Part shown: in pieces, positions 11,972 through 24,400 of the stretch | How positions within the stretch are numbered: position 1 is the first letter of the stretch | Layout of the letters: every line of letters starts with the position of its first letter | Assembly (NCBI GenBank): GCA_037693485.1 | Contig: CM075348.1 | Coordinates: 30,436,501-30,500,500, forward strand | Length of the DNA stretch: 64,000 nucleotides | DNA from: Kitagawia praeruptora | Lineage: Eukaryota > Streptophyta > Magnoliopsida > Apiales > Apiaceae | Reading direction: 5' to 3' | The notes under the pieces: model-generated | Databases searched by the model: none | Told to the model about the DNA's origin: nothing | What the model saw: the letters and a program-made list of their open reading frames with translations, nothing else | Position numbers and translations under genes: made by a program

Positions 11972-14900
11972 TCAGGCACTCAAAGACATGGAAATAATTG
12001 AAGATAGTTTGATTTTTCGAACTTTTGTAGAATTTTGAGGCTGGAATAATGCCTCAGTACTCGATCTGACCTCTGCTTCTTTCCAATCAGAACCTGATGC
12101 CCCCTCAGTTCGATAGTCCCGGGGAGAATAGAGAACTTGGAGCTTTGAATGAGCTGCAGTTAGTTGACCACATAAGTTTTATGCCATTGTACTAAAAGTG
12201 AACTAAGGAAAGAAATACATGCACATACTCCCCAGATTATGAAATGACTCCAAAGATTTACCAATGAAATCAAATTTGGGTGGAGCAAGAAAATTGTGGA
12301 GGAGGGATACCACAGAATCCCTTCTAGTTTGAATAGTTTTTCGATTAATGAAACACCAAACTTTATTAAAAGGAATGACACTAATCACACACTGTAACAG
12401 TAATCAGACGCCTATAAACTGACAACCAAAGCCCTGTCATGTAGTAAAGTTAACTAGTTGGTGGCAATACATCATGATTGGTTACACCAGGCTTTTCTTA
12501 GTCATAAAAGTCCACTAATCCCGGCAACATCAGGCCTCGAACAGAGTTCCACTGATGGCCTGGAAGGTTCTGCCAGTTGTAAAATGGCATGAAATGTTTG
12601 GCCCAAACAACATTTGTTTTAATCAATGCTGTCGTAAATTGAAACTAGATACACATTCCAGATACATCTAGAACATACTCAGAAAGGATTTATTCTTTGC
12701 TGATATCAATTTAACATTCAAAATAATTCTTTAGTACCCAAAAAAAAAAAATATCCTTGGTTCAACTCTAAAAAACCTACTAGTTACCACTGACCAGCAG
12801 CAATCTCAGAACCAATCTACACAGCTTTCTTGCAAATATCAAATGCATAAAATCGCTTATTCTGAACATTTAAAGATATAGTACTTACCTAAACCAAACA
12901 TGCTGGTCTTCTGGATAATCAGACGATTAACTTTAGATCTCTTGATATTTCTCAAGGCCTGGATATCGTCCTGCTTTCCTTTAAAATCAAGAAATTCTCC
13001 TAAGAGATATTTCCCCTTAAGCTCCAACCTACAGGAGGACGGATGCCTTGACAATCAGAACTTCCCGTCTTTCCACAGAACCAATCTCAGTAAATATATT
13101 AGAGCAATCTCTTACTATCATAGCATAAAAATACCCAAAAATATGTAACAACCCCCCCCCCCCCCCCCTCTTTTCCTTAAAGCTACAACCTACAGGATGG
13201 CTTGAGTCATTCCAATCTCAGTTAAATTATTAGAGCAATCTATAATTATCATAAAATAAAAATACCCAAACATAGCATTATATGCAACAAATAGATCCCA
13301 AACACCCCCCCCCCCCCCCCCCAAAAAAAAAACCACCCAGGCAAAATAAATAATAGGAAACTCCCACCAGCTCATTCGTATTACCATGATGTTAAACCTA
13401 TGAAATTAATATATGAAACACTTAATGATTACTAGCCTCTCTTTGACATAGTCCCGTACTGGTTTCTGAAAAAAGAATAATCTCTAGTAATTAGTACCTT
13501 TCACATTTCAATCCTAACAATTCTAGTAAGAAACATCAAAGCCTATACCTGCAAATGTTAGACAAACTAAATACTCCCTCCGTCCCCTTTTAGTTGGCAC
13601 ATTTGCAAATAAAAATTGTCCCTAAATAGTTGTCACGTTCCTTGTTCCAATACATATTTTTACCAATTTTTCCATATATACCCCTTTATTTCTAATATCA
13701 ATGTTTGACTTTATATTTAATATACACACTCATAACTCATCATTTAATGTTGATTAAGGGCAAACATGGAAACAAATTACATAATTAAATTTTTCTTAAT
13801 ATGTGTGTTTTTTGCAAATGTGCCAACTAAAAAGGGACGGAGGGAGTATATGTCAGGAGTAATGCAAACGATATAAAAGAAGGAACAGACCTATCCCACA
13901 TGGGAGCCGTGCTGAGGATGAAATTGAGCTTCTGCTGCAGCTGTTCCTGCAATTCTTTTTTTCCACCACTGAGTGCACCCTTCATCCAGCCAGAAAACAT
14001 GCTCTTAGACTCCTTTTTCATAAGTATCCACTGCTCATACGTGATGACCTCTGGGGGAAAGTTCGTTAGAAGGGTACTGCATTAATGAAATGTACTTACA
14101 GGTGACTAACCTTCTTTTTACAGATTATAGCATAAATTACTGACTGTTAAATTACAAAAAACCGAAAAAAGCAACTATAATTGTGATGTGTTACTGATTA
14201 TTTGGCCACAGGCCCACAGCTACTAAATTACATGTACAGGTGATGCTTATATGTGTGAAGCAAAAGGTGAGAAATTTTAGCCTAAGGTTATGGAGGTAGA
14301 AAGCATCCATCTCTGTGGATGGCCAACTTTAACAGAGCCTGGAATTAATAAAATGACACTCCTAGCCCATATAAAAACCTGGCCGATTTGTATGCTGACA
14401 ATCACACTAAATCCATAGCGTAGTACAGATCAGAGTTTATGCAATGTATACCTGCTTACCTTCTTTCTGAGGAAAACAAAAAACATCTAACTCTTACATA
14501 TTCTGAAACCCATTTCCTACATAATTGCCTCATAATCACACTAAATTCTGAAGCCGCATAATTGCCTCACACCCATATCCAACATAATAGGTCCCAGAAT
14601 GGGGTTTACAGCTCAAGTTTAGAGTATACATAACAGGCTTACCATTAACATTGGATGAACATGGATTTACAATGCCTATTCAAAAAAATTGTGACGCCCC
14701 TCTAATTCTATGAGAACTGTTTATGCTGGTCATGTCAAAGTAGCAAAATCATACAACCAGTGGCATAAAAAACGATTAGTAGAGGTCTATGCAGAAATCG
14801 AATCAGCAGAGGTCCTAATAACGATTAGACTGATTCGATTTCTGCAGTGACCTCTACTAATCCTAATCAGTCTATGCAGAAATCGTAGAGGTCCTAATAA

Positions 14901-16366
14901 CGATTAGTAGAGGTCTACTAATCCTAATCAGTCTATGCCTGTTTCTGCATAGACTGATTAGGATTAGTAGAGGTCCTAATAACGATTAGTAGAGGTCTAT
15001 GCAGAAATCGAATCATACAACCAGTGGCATAAAAAACGATTAGTAGAGGTCAAAGTAGCAAAATCATACAACCAGTGGCATAAAAAACAATATCATCCTA
15101 ATCAGTCTATGCAGAAATCGAATCAGCAGAGGTCCTAATAACGATTAGTAGAAACGAGTAATCCATCTTGTAAGGATCCTCAGAGCACTGCATAAAAAAC
15201 TGGAGAACCAGTGGCATATGAATTTTAATTATAAGTTTCTAGCAGGAAAAAATATAAAAATTATGACTTCCCAACCAAATAGTATTTAAAAAATCATCTT
15301 AAAGGAGTCTTGAGCTAATAAATACGAGCACTTCAACCTTTGATATATATAAAAATAATAAGAATTAAACAAAGAAAGTAAAATCTGTAATATATTATAA
15401 GTAAGAATATCTTAAGTACTCTGTCGTACGTAAAGCTATAAAACTATTAAGTATCGACAATTTGACAACAGCAATCAAAGCAAACAAAATCCTTTTAGTA
15501 CAAATAAACAGCAGTTATCTACCTAAATTTTGGGTTGGGACACACAACCCTGCAAGAGAAGTAACCTTCTGGAACAGAAACTCCCCTTTGTTCAAGATAT
15601 GATTCAAGAATTGCAATCTGCTGTTTTGTCTCTGCTATCTGGAACATCATAGCAATGTCAGTCAATGCACATAACTTGCTAGTTAAAAATTAAAACGATA
15701 AAAAAGAATCATTAACATACAGGGTCAGGATGATGTTCCTCTTTATGCTTACTCCCACCAACACAAACCCAACTCCCATCCGCATTAATAGAAACAAACC
15801 CTCCAAATCTCTTAACCGAAACCACAACCGCCTCCCTAAAAATCACACACATCCATAAACCAACAAACCATCAAACAATTTCCAATTTCACACAACAAAT
15901 TACAACCAACCCCGTAAAACAATCGAAAATTGCATTACCTCTTAGTAACAAGAACTATATCAATATTCTGTCGAGTACCCGTATCGGCATCAGGAATTCT
16001 AAGGCCAACATAAGTCTTTCCCCCATAAAGCTTCTCAAGCCTACATCAGTAAACAAGTTCCAAACTTTCAATTTACACACATACAAAACACAAACTATCA
16101 CAGACATTTCATCAAACAGTTGGTGCCCACTTATTAAAAAACAAGAAATTCAAAAAAATAAGAACCAAGAACATGAAATAAGTAGCAAAAACAGCTGAAA
16201 AGTGCAAAAAGATTGAATCTTTGATCGGAAATTATGAAAACCTCTCGGCGACGGTGAAGAGGGCAGTGGAATCGGAGGATTCAACAGCAATTTCATCATC
16301 GTCTTCGGAGAAAAAACGAGTAATTATCTTGTAAATTACAAGACCACATAGCAGCTCAATCCACAT
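11972..16366 (-). CDS. NERD-domain protein with N-terminal membrane anchor
   Basis: Seven exons, read on the minus strand: 16366-16242, 16040-15939, 15835-15721, 15638-15523, 14076-13891, 13028-12889 and 12153-11972. They join in frame to 321 residues with consistent GT-AG borders. Residues 2-18 (WIELLCGLVIYKIITRF) are a likely membrane anchor followed by an acidic stretch (SEDDDE). Residues about 42-150 form a nuclease-related domain (NERD): LEKLYGGKTYVGLRIPD, then QNIDIVLV, AVVVSVKRFGG, and ETKQQIAILESYL. NERD domains are related to restriction-endonuclease-like folds; here the D-I-V-L-V and V-K segments are kept, but I cannot confirm catalytic residues. The C-terminal 170 residues are lysine-rich and family-specific. 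The introns contain a MITE, a scrambled repeat cluster and a duplicated poly-C unit. Function in plants is not established. Confidence 0.82.
13015..13331. repeat. Tandem duplication with poly-C tracts at the intron 5 / exon 6 border of the NERD gene
   Basis: Two diverged copies of a unit of about 150 bp lie side by side: 13015-13168 and about 13175-13322. Both contain CCTACAGGA, ATCTCAGT, TTAGAGCAATCT and AAAATACCCAAA, and both finish in a C homopolymer (17 C at 13152-13168; 18 C at 13305-13322, followed by 9 A). Copy 1 contains the first bases of exon 6 and its acceptor; copy 2 carries an unused look-alike acceptor within the intron. Confidence 0.75.
13572..13848. mobile_element. Stowaway MITE (CTCCCTCCGTCC termini) in intron 5 of the NERD gene
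   Basis: The left end TACTCCCTCCGTCCCCTTTT is mirrored by AAAAGGGACGGAGGGAGTA at the right, and the arms extend further (TAGTTGGCACATTTGCAAA against TTTGCAAATGTGCCAACTA). TA lies at both edges. The 277-bp element is non-coding. Confidence 0.9.
14735..15155. repeat. Scrambled cluster of direct and inverted short repeats, intron 4 of the NERD gene
   Basis: About 420 bp consist of four phrases that recur in both orientations: ATACAACCAGTGGCATAAAA (three times), CGATTAGTAGAGGTC (several, plus inverted GACCTCTACTAATC), TATGCAGAAATCGAATCA (several, plus inverted TGATTCGATTTCTGCA), and CCTAATCAGTCTATGC (plus inverted GCATAGACTGATTAGG). The copies are almost identical, so the rearrangement is recent. 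No open frame. Confidence 0.85.
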
Positions 16367-16387
16367 TCTCTCTCTCTCTCTCTCTCC
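16367..16387 (-). promoter_or_regulatory. (GA)n tract abutting the NERD start codon
   Basis: On the minus strand a (GA)10-like tract runs directly into ATGTGG, so it is in the 5' UTR. Plant 5' UTR GA repeats are often bound by BPC/GAGA-binding factors; a regulatory role here is inference. Confidence 0.5.
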
Positions 16388-17455
16388 TTAATTTCTCGGG
16401 TTTTTTACAAATTTAACATAAATGATGTAAATGAATGTGAATACAACGCAAAGACCAGGTGTGCTTCACTTTCATACGTACCGTTAAATTTATAATTTCG
16501 ATATTTATAATTTTTAATTAATTAATTTATAATATGCTCGTTATGTTTACATTTTTGCTCTCAATTAAATGATAAGTTTTGAGATTTTTCTTAATTTAAT
16601 AATTAATAATGGACTCTGTAATCTTTATTTACGGATTAAATGGTAAATTTTAATATTTTTCTTAATTTAATAATTAATAATGGACTATATAATCTTTGTT
16701 TATGGTTAATTTTAAATCCAATGAATCAGTAATGCCTATATTTTAAATCGGTAGGTTCACTTGAAATAAGAAAAAAAAGGTGATGTGTGTGAGGTTCTGG
16801 GTTCGATACTCGCTTATCACGAGATTTATCAATGAACAGATACTCCTTGTAAAAGGTTATAAGCCAAAATATTCCAAAAAAAAAAATATTTTAATTTTAA
16901 TTAAGTCAAAAATATATCTAATAATTTTAATATATAAATATGTTCCGAATGTTGTCCGCTACTCCTTTTTGTTTTAGTCATTTTTTCTATATTCTGACGA
17001 ATAAGTTTTCTCCCACACAAATTTTCGAAAAATTACATGCCATAATTTCATAGTTATAAAGCGTACATTGAAAATGATATATTCATGTATACATAATCAT
17101 CATTTTGTCGTGATAATTCCTTATATATAATAAAAACATAGTATAATCTATGAGTATTATAATTTAGTGTCTAATAAATGATAAGGTAACTTAAATTGTA
17201 TCATACTCAAATTCAAATTTTAGTATGAGGTATTATTTGAGAAATTGGAGTAAATTAAAGTTTATGTTAGTGTACATTTAAAAGAAGTATATATCCAATT
17301 TATCAGATTTTACAGTGTACATCTCAGTCATGATCTTTTATTTCTTGACCTCTTCTTACAAAAATACAAAAAACTTTTACAAATTTAAATACAAATTACC
17401 AAATTTTTTCTTGATGCACACATGACATAATCTGAACTCTGAAGTACTAAAATTA
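16388..17455. other. AT-rich intergenic region upstream of the NERD gene
   Basis: This should include the NERD promoter at its left edge. Near 16790-16810 a phrase GGTTCTGGGTTCGATACTC resembles a pol III B box, but no matching tRNA fold follows. No gene recognised. Confidence 0.5.
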
Positions 17456-19720
17456 CTAGCGTTTTACCCGTGCTACGCACCGACCGATAAATTGTATTAA
17501 TAAATTAATATAAATGTATTATATTAATTTTTATTTAGAAAAATATATAATTTTATTGGAATGTTAATTAATGTAAGTATAAAATTACTTATCCGTGAAT
17601 TCATACCAATTGAATTAATATTAATATTATGAACCAATCATCAAAACAAATACAATCCACGTTGAAAAGTTCAAAATCCCTCTTTATTGTTTTTTTTAAA
17701 AATTTAGCTTTCATTTTATTTCTCTCTTTGTTAAAGAATATTTTTATGTATCATGTTAACAATTTTTTCACCATATTCTGAGAATTCGATATATTTATTA
17801 AATATCGAATCTTTGAAATATTTATTATATTAATTTATTGAAAATATTTGCATGGTCGTGGTTACTTTTTCGATTACATATTAAAAATGTGTAGAAACTT
17901 AATACTCACAACTCCAATAAATCATTAGACTGTCTATCAAAAAAAGATTGCATGTTCGATATGAAAAAGGAGATCTACTGTGCAAGATATATGAAACGAA
18001 CGTAGTTATAACAATAGAAACTTTCATCTAATCTAGTTTGCTATGTGATTGTTCAATATCATATTTACAAATTATATATCCTTTTATTAATGAATTGATT
18101 TACTATAAAAAAAATTATCAACTAACCAAACAAATTCAATATATCCCAAATTCAATATATCGCGTTCTTGGAGTAACATATAATTTTTAGATTTTATGGT
18201 TATTGCCTTAGCTTATTTGTAAAGACAACTTAAAATGTGCATTTTAAGTTTGGAAGTTTGCATTTTGGTTTTTTATTTTTTCCTAATAAAACATGGAATA
18301 ATATATTTTTGTTTTTTTTCTTAAAATAAGACATATGAAAATGAGTATTATCTATCTTTTTTTTTTAATTTGACTAACTTGTGAAAATAAGCTACTGTCC
18401 ATAAAATTGAAATAAAGTGTGTAATATATAAACACATAATCACATTGTTATATATGTGTTCTTATAATTCAGATTTTGGGTTAAATAACATGAAATTCAT
18501 TTTCTATTAAAAGTGAATATATTTTTCCAACATATATAAGAAGAAATATCTTATGTAGACGTGACAAATCATTTAGTACATACATGTCATGTACTTTATG
18601 GTATTAACCGAAAATGACATGATATTAAATCGTGTACCCGAATTTAGATCACAAAATGACACTGAATTACACAATTTTTTTCGTGTATACGAAATAAATG
18701 AAATACTTGAATAGAAAAAATATAACAATTATATGAAATATTATTATAATTATTTAATATTGATTATAATTATAATTATACAATATATATTATAAAAATC
18801 ATGTGATAATGTGATTGTGATTGACTTTATATTAAAAGGGTGGTTGATTAATGAATGATTAATTTTGAAATTTAATTTAAAATATATTATAGTATATCGT
18901 GATTGATTTCAAATTAAAATTGTGATTTTCTAGTAAATATTTTTTGATTTAAAAAATATGTATTTATGGATATGTTAATAAAATCAATATTGTATTTAAA
19001 TTCGTTTATATGAATTTATTAATTATTTTATTAACAAATTGTGAATAAATATACTTTGAACCTTTTAAAAAATCGAGTTTTTGAATATATGGATTTTATC
19101 CAAGCTATTTAAAAAATTTTCAAATCCGATTTTGTAGTGTTGGCTTATATGCATTTATTAATTAATTTTATTAACAAATTATAAATAAATATATTTTTGA
19201 GCTTATAAAAAAAAATCAATTTTCTGAAGGTATGGATTTTATCCAATTTATTTAAAATCTGATTTCAAATCCGATTTTTTCAGATTTTTAGTTAAGTTAG
19301 AGTGTAATTATTTAATATCGATTATAATTGTACAATATGTATTATAAAAATCAATTTATAATGTATTATAATATGTTTGTGACTGACTTTATATTTAAAG
19401 AGTGGTTGATTAACGAATGATTAATTATGAAATTTAATTAAAAATATATAGTGGTATATCGTGATTGATTTCAAATTAGAATTGTGATTTTCTAGTAAAT
19501 ATTTTTTTATTTAAAAAGTTGGTATTTATGGATATGTTTAATAAAATCATTATTATATTTAAATTAGAAGTGTTAACTAACCATGGTTAAAGAGGTATGG
19601 TGAGATTGTAAATAAGTAAATGTCTAAATTTTAGGAATTATCTCTGATTGGTCCTAAAATAATTCCTCGATTTTTATTGGTTAACTGACGTGTGGTAGAC
19701 TCAGGTATTATAATAAAGGA
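17456..19720 (-). mobile_element. Probable non-autonomous Helitron (minus orientation)
   Basis: Read on the minus strand, the 3' end shows a GTGCGTAGCAC hairpin, then GGGTAAAACG and CTAG, followed by T. The candidate 5' end begins TCCTTTATTATAATACC after an A, so the insertion lies between A and T as Helitrons require. The interior is very AT-rich and non-coding and holds an internal duplication (18748-19566). The 3' end is convincing. The choice of 5' end is inference. Confidence 0.45.
18748..19566. repeat. Long diverged direct repeat inside the putative Helitron
   Basis: A block of about 255 bp near 18748-19004 recurs near 19306-19566 (shared phrases: GTGGTTGATTAA, TATCGTGATTGATTTCAAATTA, GTGATTTTCTAGTAAATATTT). 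The spacer between them is itself a diverged repeat (TATGGATTTTATCCAA at about 19088 and 19226). So the region grew by stepwise duplication. Confidence 0.7.
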
Positions 19721-19879
19721 TATCTATAACTTTTTTTTTTGACGAAAAATTATATCTATAACTTTTTTATTTGGAGTAATTAAAATCGACTAAACAATTG
19801 GCAAAAAAAAAAAAAATCAGACTAAAATACAAATTGTCCACTTAAAAAACATAAAAATGACCGTAGCACATTAGCACTA

Positions 19880-20395
19880 CCGTTGAGAATGGTTCATCAA
19901 AAACTATCATTCTCTGTATTTGCGTCACTCTTTGCTGTGTACAAGAAATTCTTATCGTTGTTATGTTCAATATTGCAGCTTTACCACATCTTGGATTCAA
20001 CTTCAACTGAATTATAATCGTCCTTTTTCTTGGACTTGCTTTGATTTTATTTCCTTTGGAGCTTGGACTTTCAATATTACAAGGTTGGAATTACAAACTT
20101 TTCAACCTCGTTTGCAATCTCATAAGCTTGTTCCTCAGTATTATAAAGACGACTTGATGATTCTGCATCATGCAACGAATCTTTAATTTCCTCCAATTGT
20201 TTCATGATCGAGTCTAAAGACTCTGATGCAGATTTTTCCAGAAGGTTTGCTTTCTGATCAGCATGCATCTCTAATTCAACCCCTTTTTTTCACTCTTCTA
20301 GTAGACATGTGCATAAGATTCTGCAGTTCTTGCAGCCTCCAGCTCTACATTAAGTTTCTCAACTTCAGCTTCATTCTCCAATACATTCTTTGTGA
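19880..20395 (-). pseudogene. Decayed WEB-family gene fragment
   Basis: On the minus strand this matches the coding sequence of the downstream WEB genes in two blocks. About 19880-20070 matches the C-terminal acidic region (WEB1 near 46300-46480), and about 20085-20395 matches the central coiled coil (WEB1 near 47590-47830, with shared DNA such as GACTCTGATGCAGATTTTTCC). The intervening coding sequence is deleted, and frameshifts and stops are present. The segment is non-functional. Confidence 0.8.
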
Positions 20396-20958
20396 TACTT
20401 TAACATTTGAATCATAAATTTGTAGTAAATCCATGGTATTATTCGTATCCATTGTTAGTCCCAAAACTATTACCCCAAAATGTGTTTTTAAGTGAAATGC
20501 TACTATTATGTTTACCCTCTGAGTTAGACGATTTCATATTTTATAAGCAAAAATTTTACATTGATCACGAAGCAAATGCTGCAATACATTCTTCTCCATA
20601 ACCAAATACGTTAACAGCTAGCATAGCAGCAACCTGCAACTACATTTTAAATCTCTTCTTAAAAACAAGAAACATAAGGCCAGGAGTCCAGCACATCACC
20701 TAATTACCTGAACTCCTATCCGGAGCGTGGTAAACATAAATTACCATCAACCATGAAACATAAATTTTGCAAAAAAAGCTTTTAAGCGTGGTAAACTATA
20801 TATATCACCGTCAATTTGATAAAAAAAAAATTATATATTAACATGAGTATCCATTTACTTAAGGATTTTGTACCAACATAAACTATTTTCAGTAGGTCAT
20901 TCAGGTTCACGTTTTGGATTCTGACTCTGTATATAGACTGACTATATAATGTTGGGCT
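20396..20958. other. Intergenic, no gene recognised
   Basis: AT-rich sequence between the WEB relic and the copia fragment. Short open stretches exist but none resembles a known family. Confidence 0.5.
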
Positions 20959-22051
20959 TAATAGCATATAAGATCAGTAACAAACTGACCTTATCCATTA
21001 ACACAAGTGCAACTGTTGTTAAAACGATTCTGGTTAAATGGTTTTTGAGCAACTGCAGCAGTGATTTGTGTAACTCCCTTCTTTTGCTCAGCATGTTTAA
21101 GGACTAGTTCCTGATCTTGTAGCATCCCGGATAATTCTTCATAAGAAATTGGGGACTCCCGAGCTCGCACAGCCGATGCTATGTTATTATACTCCTCACC
21201 CAGGCCACTAAGTATCCTAACAATCAATTCTGCATTGGAGACAGGAGAACCAGCAACAGCTAATTCATAAGATACTCTCCCACTGATTTGTTGTCACGGG
21301 TAATTTTGCCCAGCAAACTGAATACTCGAGTTTGGGACTTGTTGGCAAATGTTAAATGAAGTGATTTCCAGGCCTCACTTGCATTTGGGGCATGCACAAC
21401 CATCGAAGTAAGGGTAGGATCAACAGATGCTAAAATTGCATTGTGGATTAATTTGTCTTGTCGAAACCAAAGTTGATAGGCGGGATTAACCGTCTGTTGT
21501 TCGTTAGCAGTGAGCGTGGCAGTTGGTGCAGGTTTTGAACCATCTAGGAAACCAAAAAGGTCGTGTCCATGAAGAAGCATTTCGATTTGTGCTTTCCATG
21601 TAGAAAAATTGGTGCTACTGGTCAGTTTGATGGGTAATTGTGATGAAGGATTAAATTGAACAAGGTGCGTGGTCACTGGGATAGTATTTCCTTCTGCAGA
21701 AGTAACATGAACTTGACTTCCCATGTTTAAAATAAATGGAGATTTAGATTTACTGGGTGTGGAGAGATTTTGGCGGTTATGCCGTTAGTGTCTCTGATAC
21801 CATAATGACAAAGGAAGCTAGCTATCATTATTCAGCTGTAGCTTGGCTCTATTTATACAAGTATTCAAAACTGTCACTTCCTATTTACAAGGATCATAGT
21901 TATGTAAAGATAAGTACATGCTAGTGGTGCACTAAGGTTTGTCTATCTAGTGATGCACTAAGGTTTGTCTACAATGATTATTTTACAACACCAACAGTTG
22001 CACTTGTGTTAATGGATAAGGTCAGTTTGTTACTGATCTTATATGCTATTA
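20959..22051. repeat. 60-bp perfect inverted repeat flanking a truncated copia element
   Basis: 20959-21018 is the exact reverse complement of 21992-22051 (60 of 60 bases; inner ends CAACTGTTG and CAACAGTTG). The right arm lies just outside the copia LTR, so it is host flank; the left arm sits at the break point within gag. This makes a large hairpin-like structure of about 1.1 kb. Confidence 0.9.
21019..21991 (-). mobile_element. Truncated Ty1/copia retrotransposon: LTR, primer-binding site and broken gag
   Basis: On the minus strand, an LTR of about 180 bp (about 21988 to 21806, with TATAAATAG as TATA-like box) ends in TTTGTCA. It is followed by the tRNA-Met primer-binding motif TGGTATCAGAGA. 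Gag starts at ATG 21724 (MGSQVHVTSAEG) and shows the copia gag/UBN2 signature: LTSSTNFSTWKAQIEMLLHG, AWKSLHLTFA, then ELIVRILSGLGEEYNN. A short deletion near 21228-21262 breaks the frame, and the element stops within gag before the zinc knuckle. Protease, integrase, RT and the second LTR are absent. Confidence 0.85.
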
Positions 22052-24256
22052 GGGCTATCTAGTGAATTCCAATTGGTAGTTTCTTTTCTATGCATGTAGC
22101 AAAAGGAAAACATTGATTTTTTCATAAACCTGAACAGTACCTATAACTTCAAGTTGAACCATGATCCATGAAAATACAAATATAAACTAGAATCTTTGTT
22201 GTTAAAAATACATCTACTATATCACGAACAAGACCATACGAACCACAAAAGCCAGCCTCTACGTTTAGTTCTGCGTTCTTAATTCTCCAGTTGCATACCT
22301 TTGATAGAAAGCAATGTAGCTGGTATATGCTTACGTACGGAGATAAAAGCTTACACAGTTTTTGTAATTTTGGATGGTATTTCCAGCGTGGTAATTCCAT
22401 CTTATAGTACAAGAAAACCTCCCCATCATTATCAATACGCATGAAAGGAATAACCTTATTCCAACTCGGATACTTTTTCAGAAAAGGCAGGGAATTTGGA
22501 TCGTGTCAGCCCACTTTCATTCCTTGTAATCTTCCAACACCCATGCGTTTAGTTTCTCTTCTAAAACAAAAGTTACAGCTGGCTTGCCTCTGCAAACGGA
22601 TCTCCCTCGAGTCAAAACGTAAGCTTTGATCAAGCACATCGAGAGGTCTGCTGCTTGACTAAGTCAAAACAAATGTGATCTTAGGGTTGTGTTAACGGAG
22701 GAATTTGTGATTATAAAATTTGAGGTTATTTTCCGGATTTAAGATCTATGACGGTGGTTCCTCGTCGGAAAAGTCATCGGAGTGTGATGGTTATGATGAA
22801 TTGGGGCTGAGATTGAGAGGGTTTTTTGGTTGTGGCTCGTTGAGCTTTTTCGCTTCCAATCCCCCTCAATGTGCCTACGTACCTCTATATTTATAGAGGA
22901 TCAAGCCCACGTAAAAACCTAAGTTGATCAGAAATAGGTCTCTTTGCTTGCAGGCCCAAAAAGCCCACTACGATAGGTTGTCGAAGCAACCGTTCACGAA
23001 GCCCATTTGGAAGAGTCCATGCGATGAAGCCTAGCCCGAATGGCCCCATTTGTAAGTCAAGTTTGATGCTTCCCCAATTGGCGCGACAACCATATTGTTG
23101 GCGCGGTAAGTCGGTTGTTGGCGCAACAACACTTGCAATAAAGCATCAAACTTGGCTTACATCCCGAATTTAATCATTCAAGAGTTGTTCAGATAATTCT
23201 TCAGAATAATTCCCGAAATTAAAGAATTTAAAATTCAAATCGTCGGGCGAAGCATAATTCGCAGAAGATATTTATGTAACTGCAACAGTCACAAGAGGAC
23301 AGCTGGAGATTTGACTTGGTCTTGGTTATTTAAACCCAATTTCAGCCTCTAACATCATTTCTTTCTTCCTTGGAGTGGCAACAATGGTGTTGGCACGGGA
23401 ACAATGTTGTTGGCGCGACAACATGTGCAACATAGTGATAAATTTGACTTGGACAACAAAGGCAACTATTTTTACTTTCTCCACTCTGAGATTAGACTTG
23501 TCATGCCAAGAGTAGTTGGTGAAGGATAAGTACGCTTCTTTTGTTTCCTTTGAAGAAGATGTCACCAACCTCACATTGAAGGTGGAAGACTTCTAGATGG
23601 ATGGTTGATTGCGATTATAGCATCAAATTAGGTAAAAGCATGGTTGGATACATTGTAGACTTTGTAGAAAAATAAACTGAATTCATTGCTCAGAAGAGAG
23701 TCAAGCTTGAGAAGATTGTTTTTTGCCAAGGCAACGGAGTTGGAGCGGCAACAGACTACGAATGCCCAACATATAGAAAATCCAAGCAAGAAAGATGGCA
23801 ATGACAATATTGACGAAGTTGAAGCTTGATTTCCTTTATACAATTTGTCTGCTAGTTAGTGCAGCAACAACAGTTGGCACGACAATACAGTTGAGAAAAG
23901 AAATCCCAGTAAGTAATAGTTGGCATTGTAGCTTGACCATATTTTCCAACCACATTCTTGTCGATCTTTCTTCATTAATGAATCATCACCTGCAAATAAT
24001 AATTGATCCCTCAATAGAATCAGGCAAATAATTAAAGAACCTTGTAGGTTTTATTTCATGACTTCTTGAGTCAGATTATCATGATTGAAACAATAAAACT
24101 CATTTTCATTGCTCATGGCACAACGAATATTTTTAAATGGAGTATGTACTCATTAGTTTGGTGAGGTGTAAATGTACTACGCCCCGAGACTAGAAATAGA
24201 ATGTGTAAATACGTAGGAGAGTCACATGGACTTCTATGTAGATAATATCTTTCATA

Positions 24257-24400
24257 TTAAGTAGGTGGCTTGAGCCCCGCACTACTGATTACGTTTCTCA
24301 TTTTCTCTAAGTAGGTTGTCGTAACCTTGCACTACTTGTATCATTCTTCATCTTATTTAGTAGGTGGCCGTAGCCCGTTACTACTTATCTCACAATTGAT
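24257..24400. repeat. Three diverged units of about 52 bp (AAGTAGGTGG...)
   Basis: The phrase TAAGTAGGTGGC-GAGCCCCGCACTACT recurs three times with changes, each followed by a T/C-rich stretch. It lies in the internal region of the LTR element. No function is evident. Confidence 0.6.

Noticed and set aside
16785..16830. Possible tRNA gene (GGTTCGATAC B-box-like phrase)
   Set aside because: No A box or acceptor stem at the right distance.
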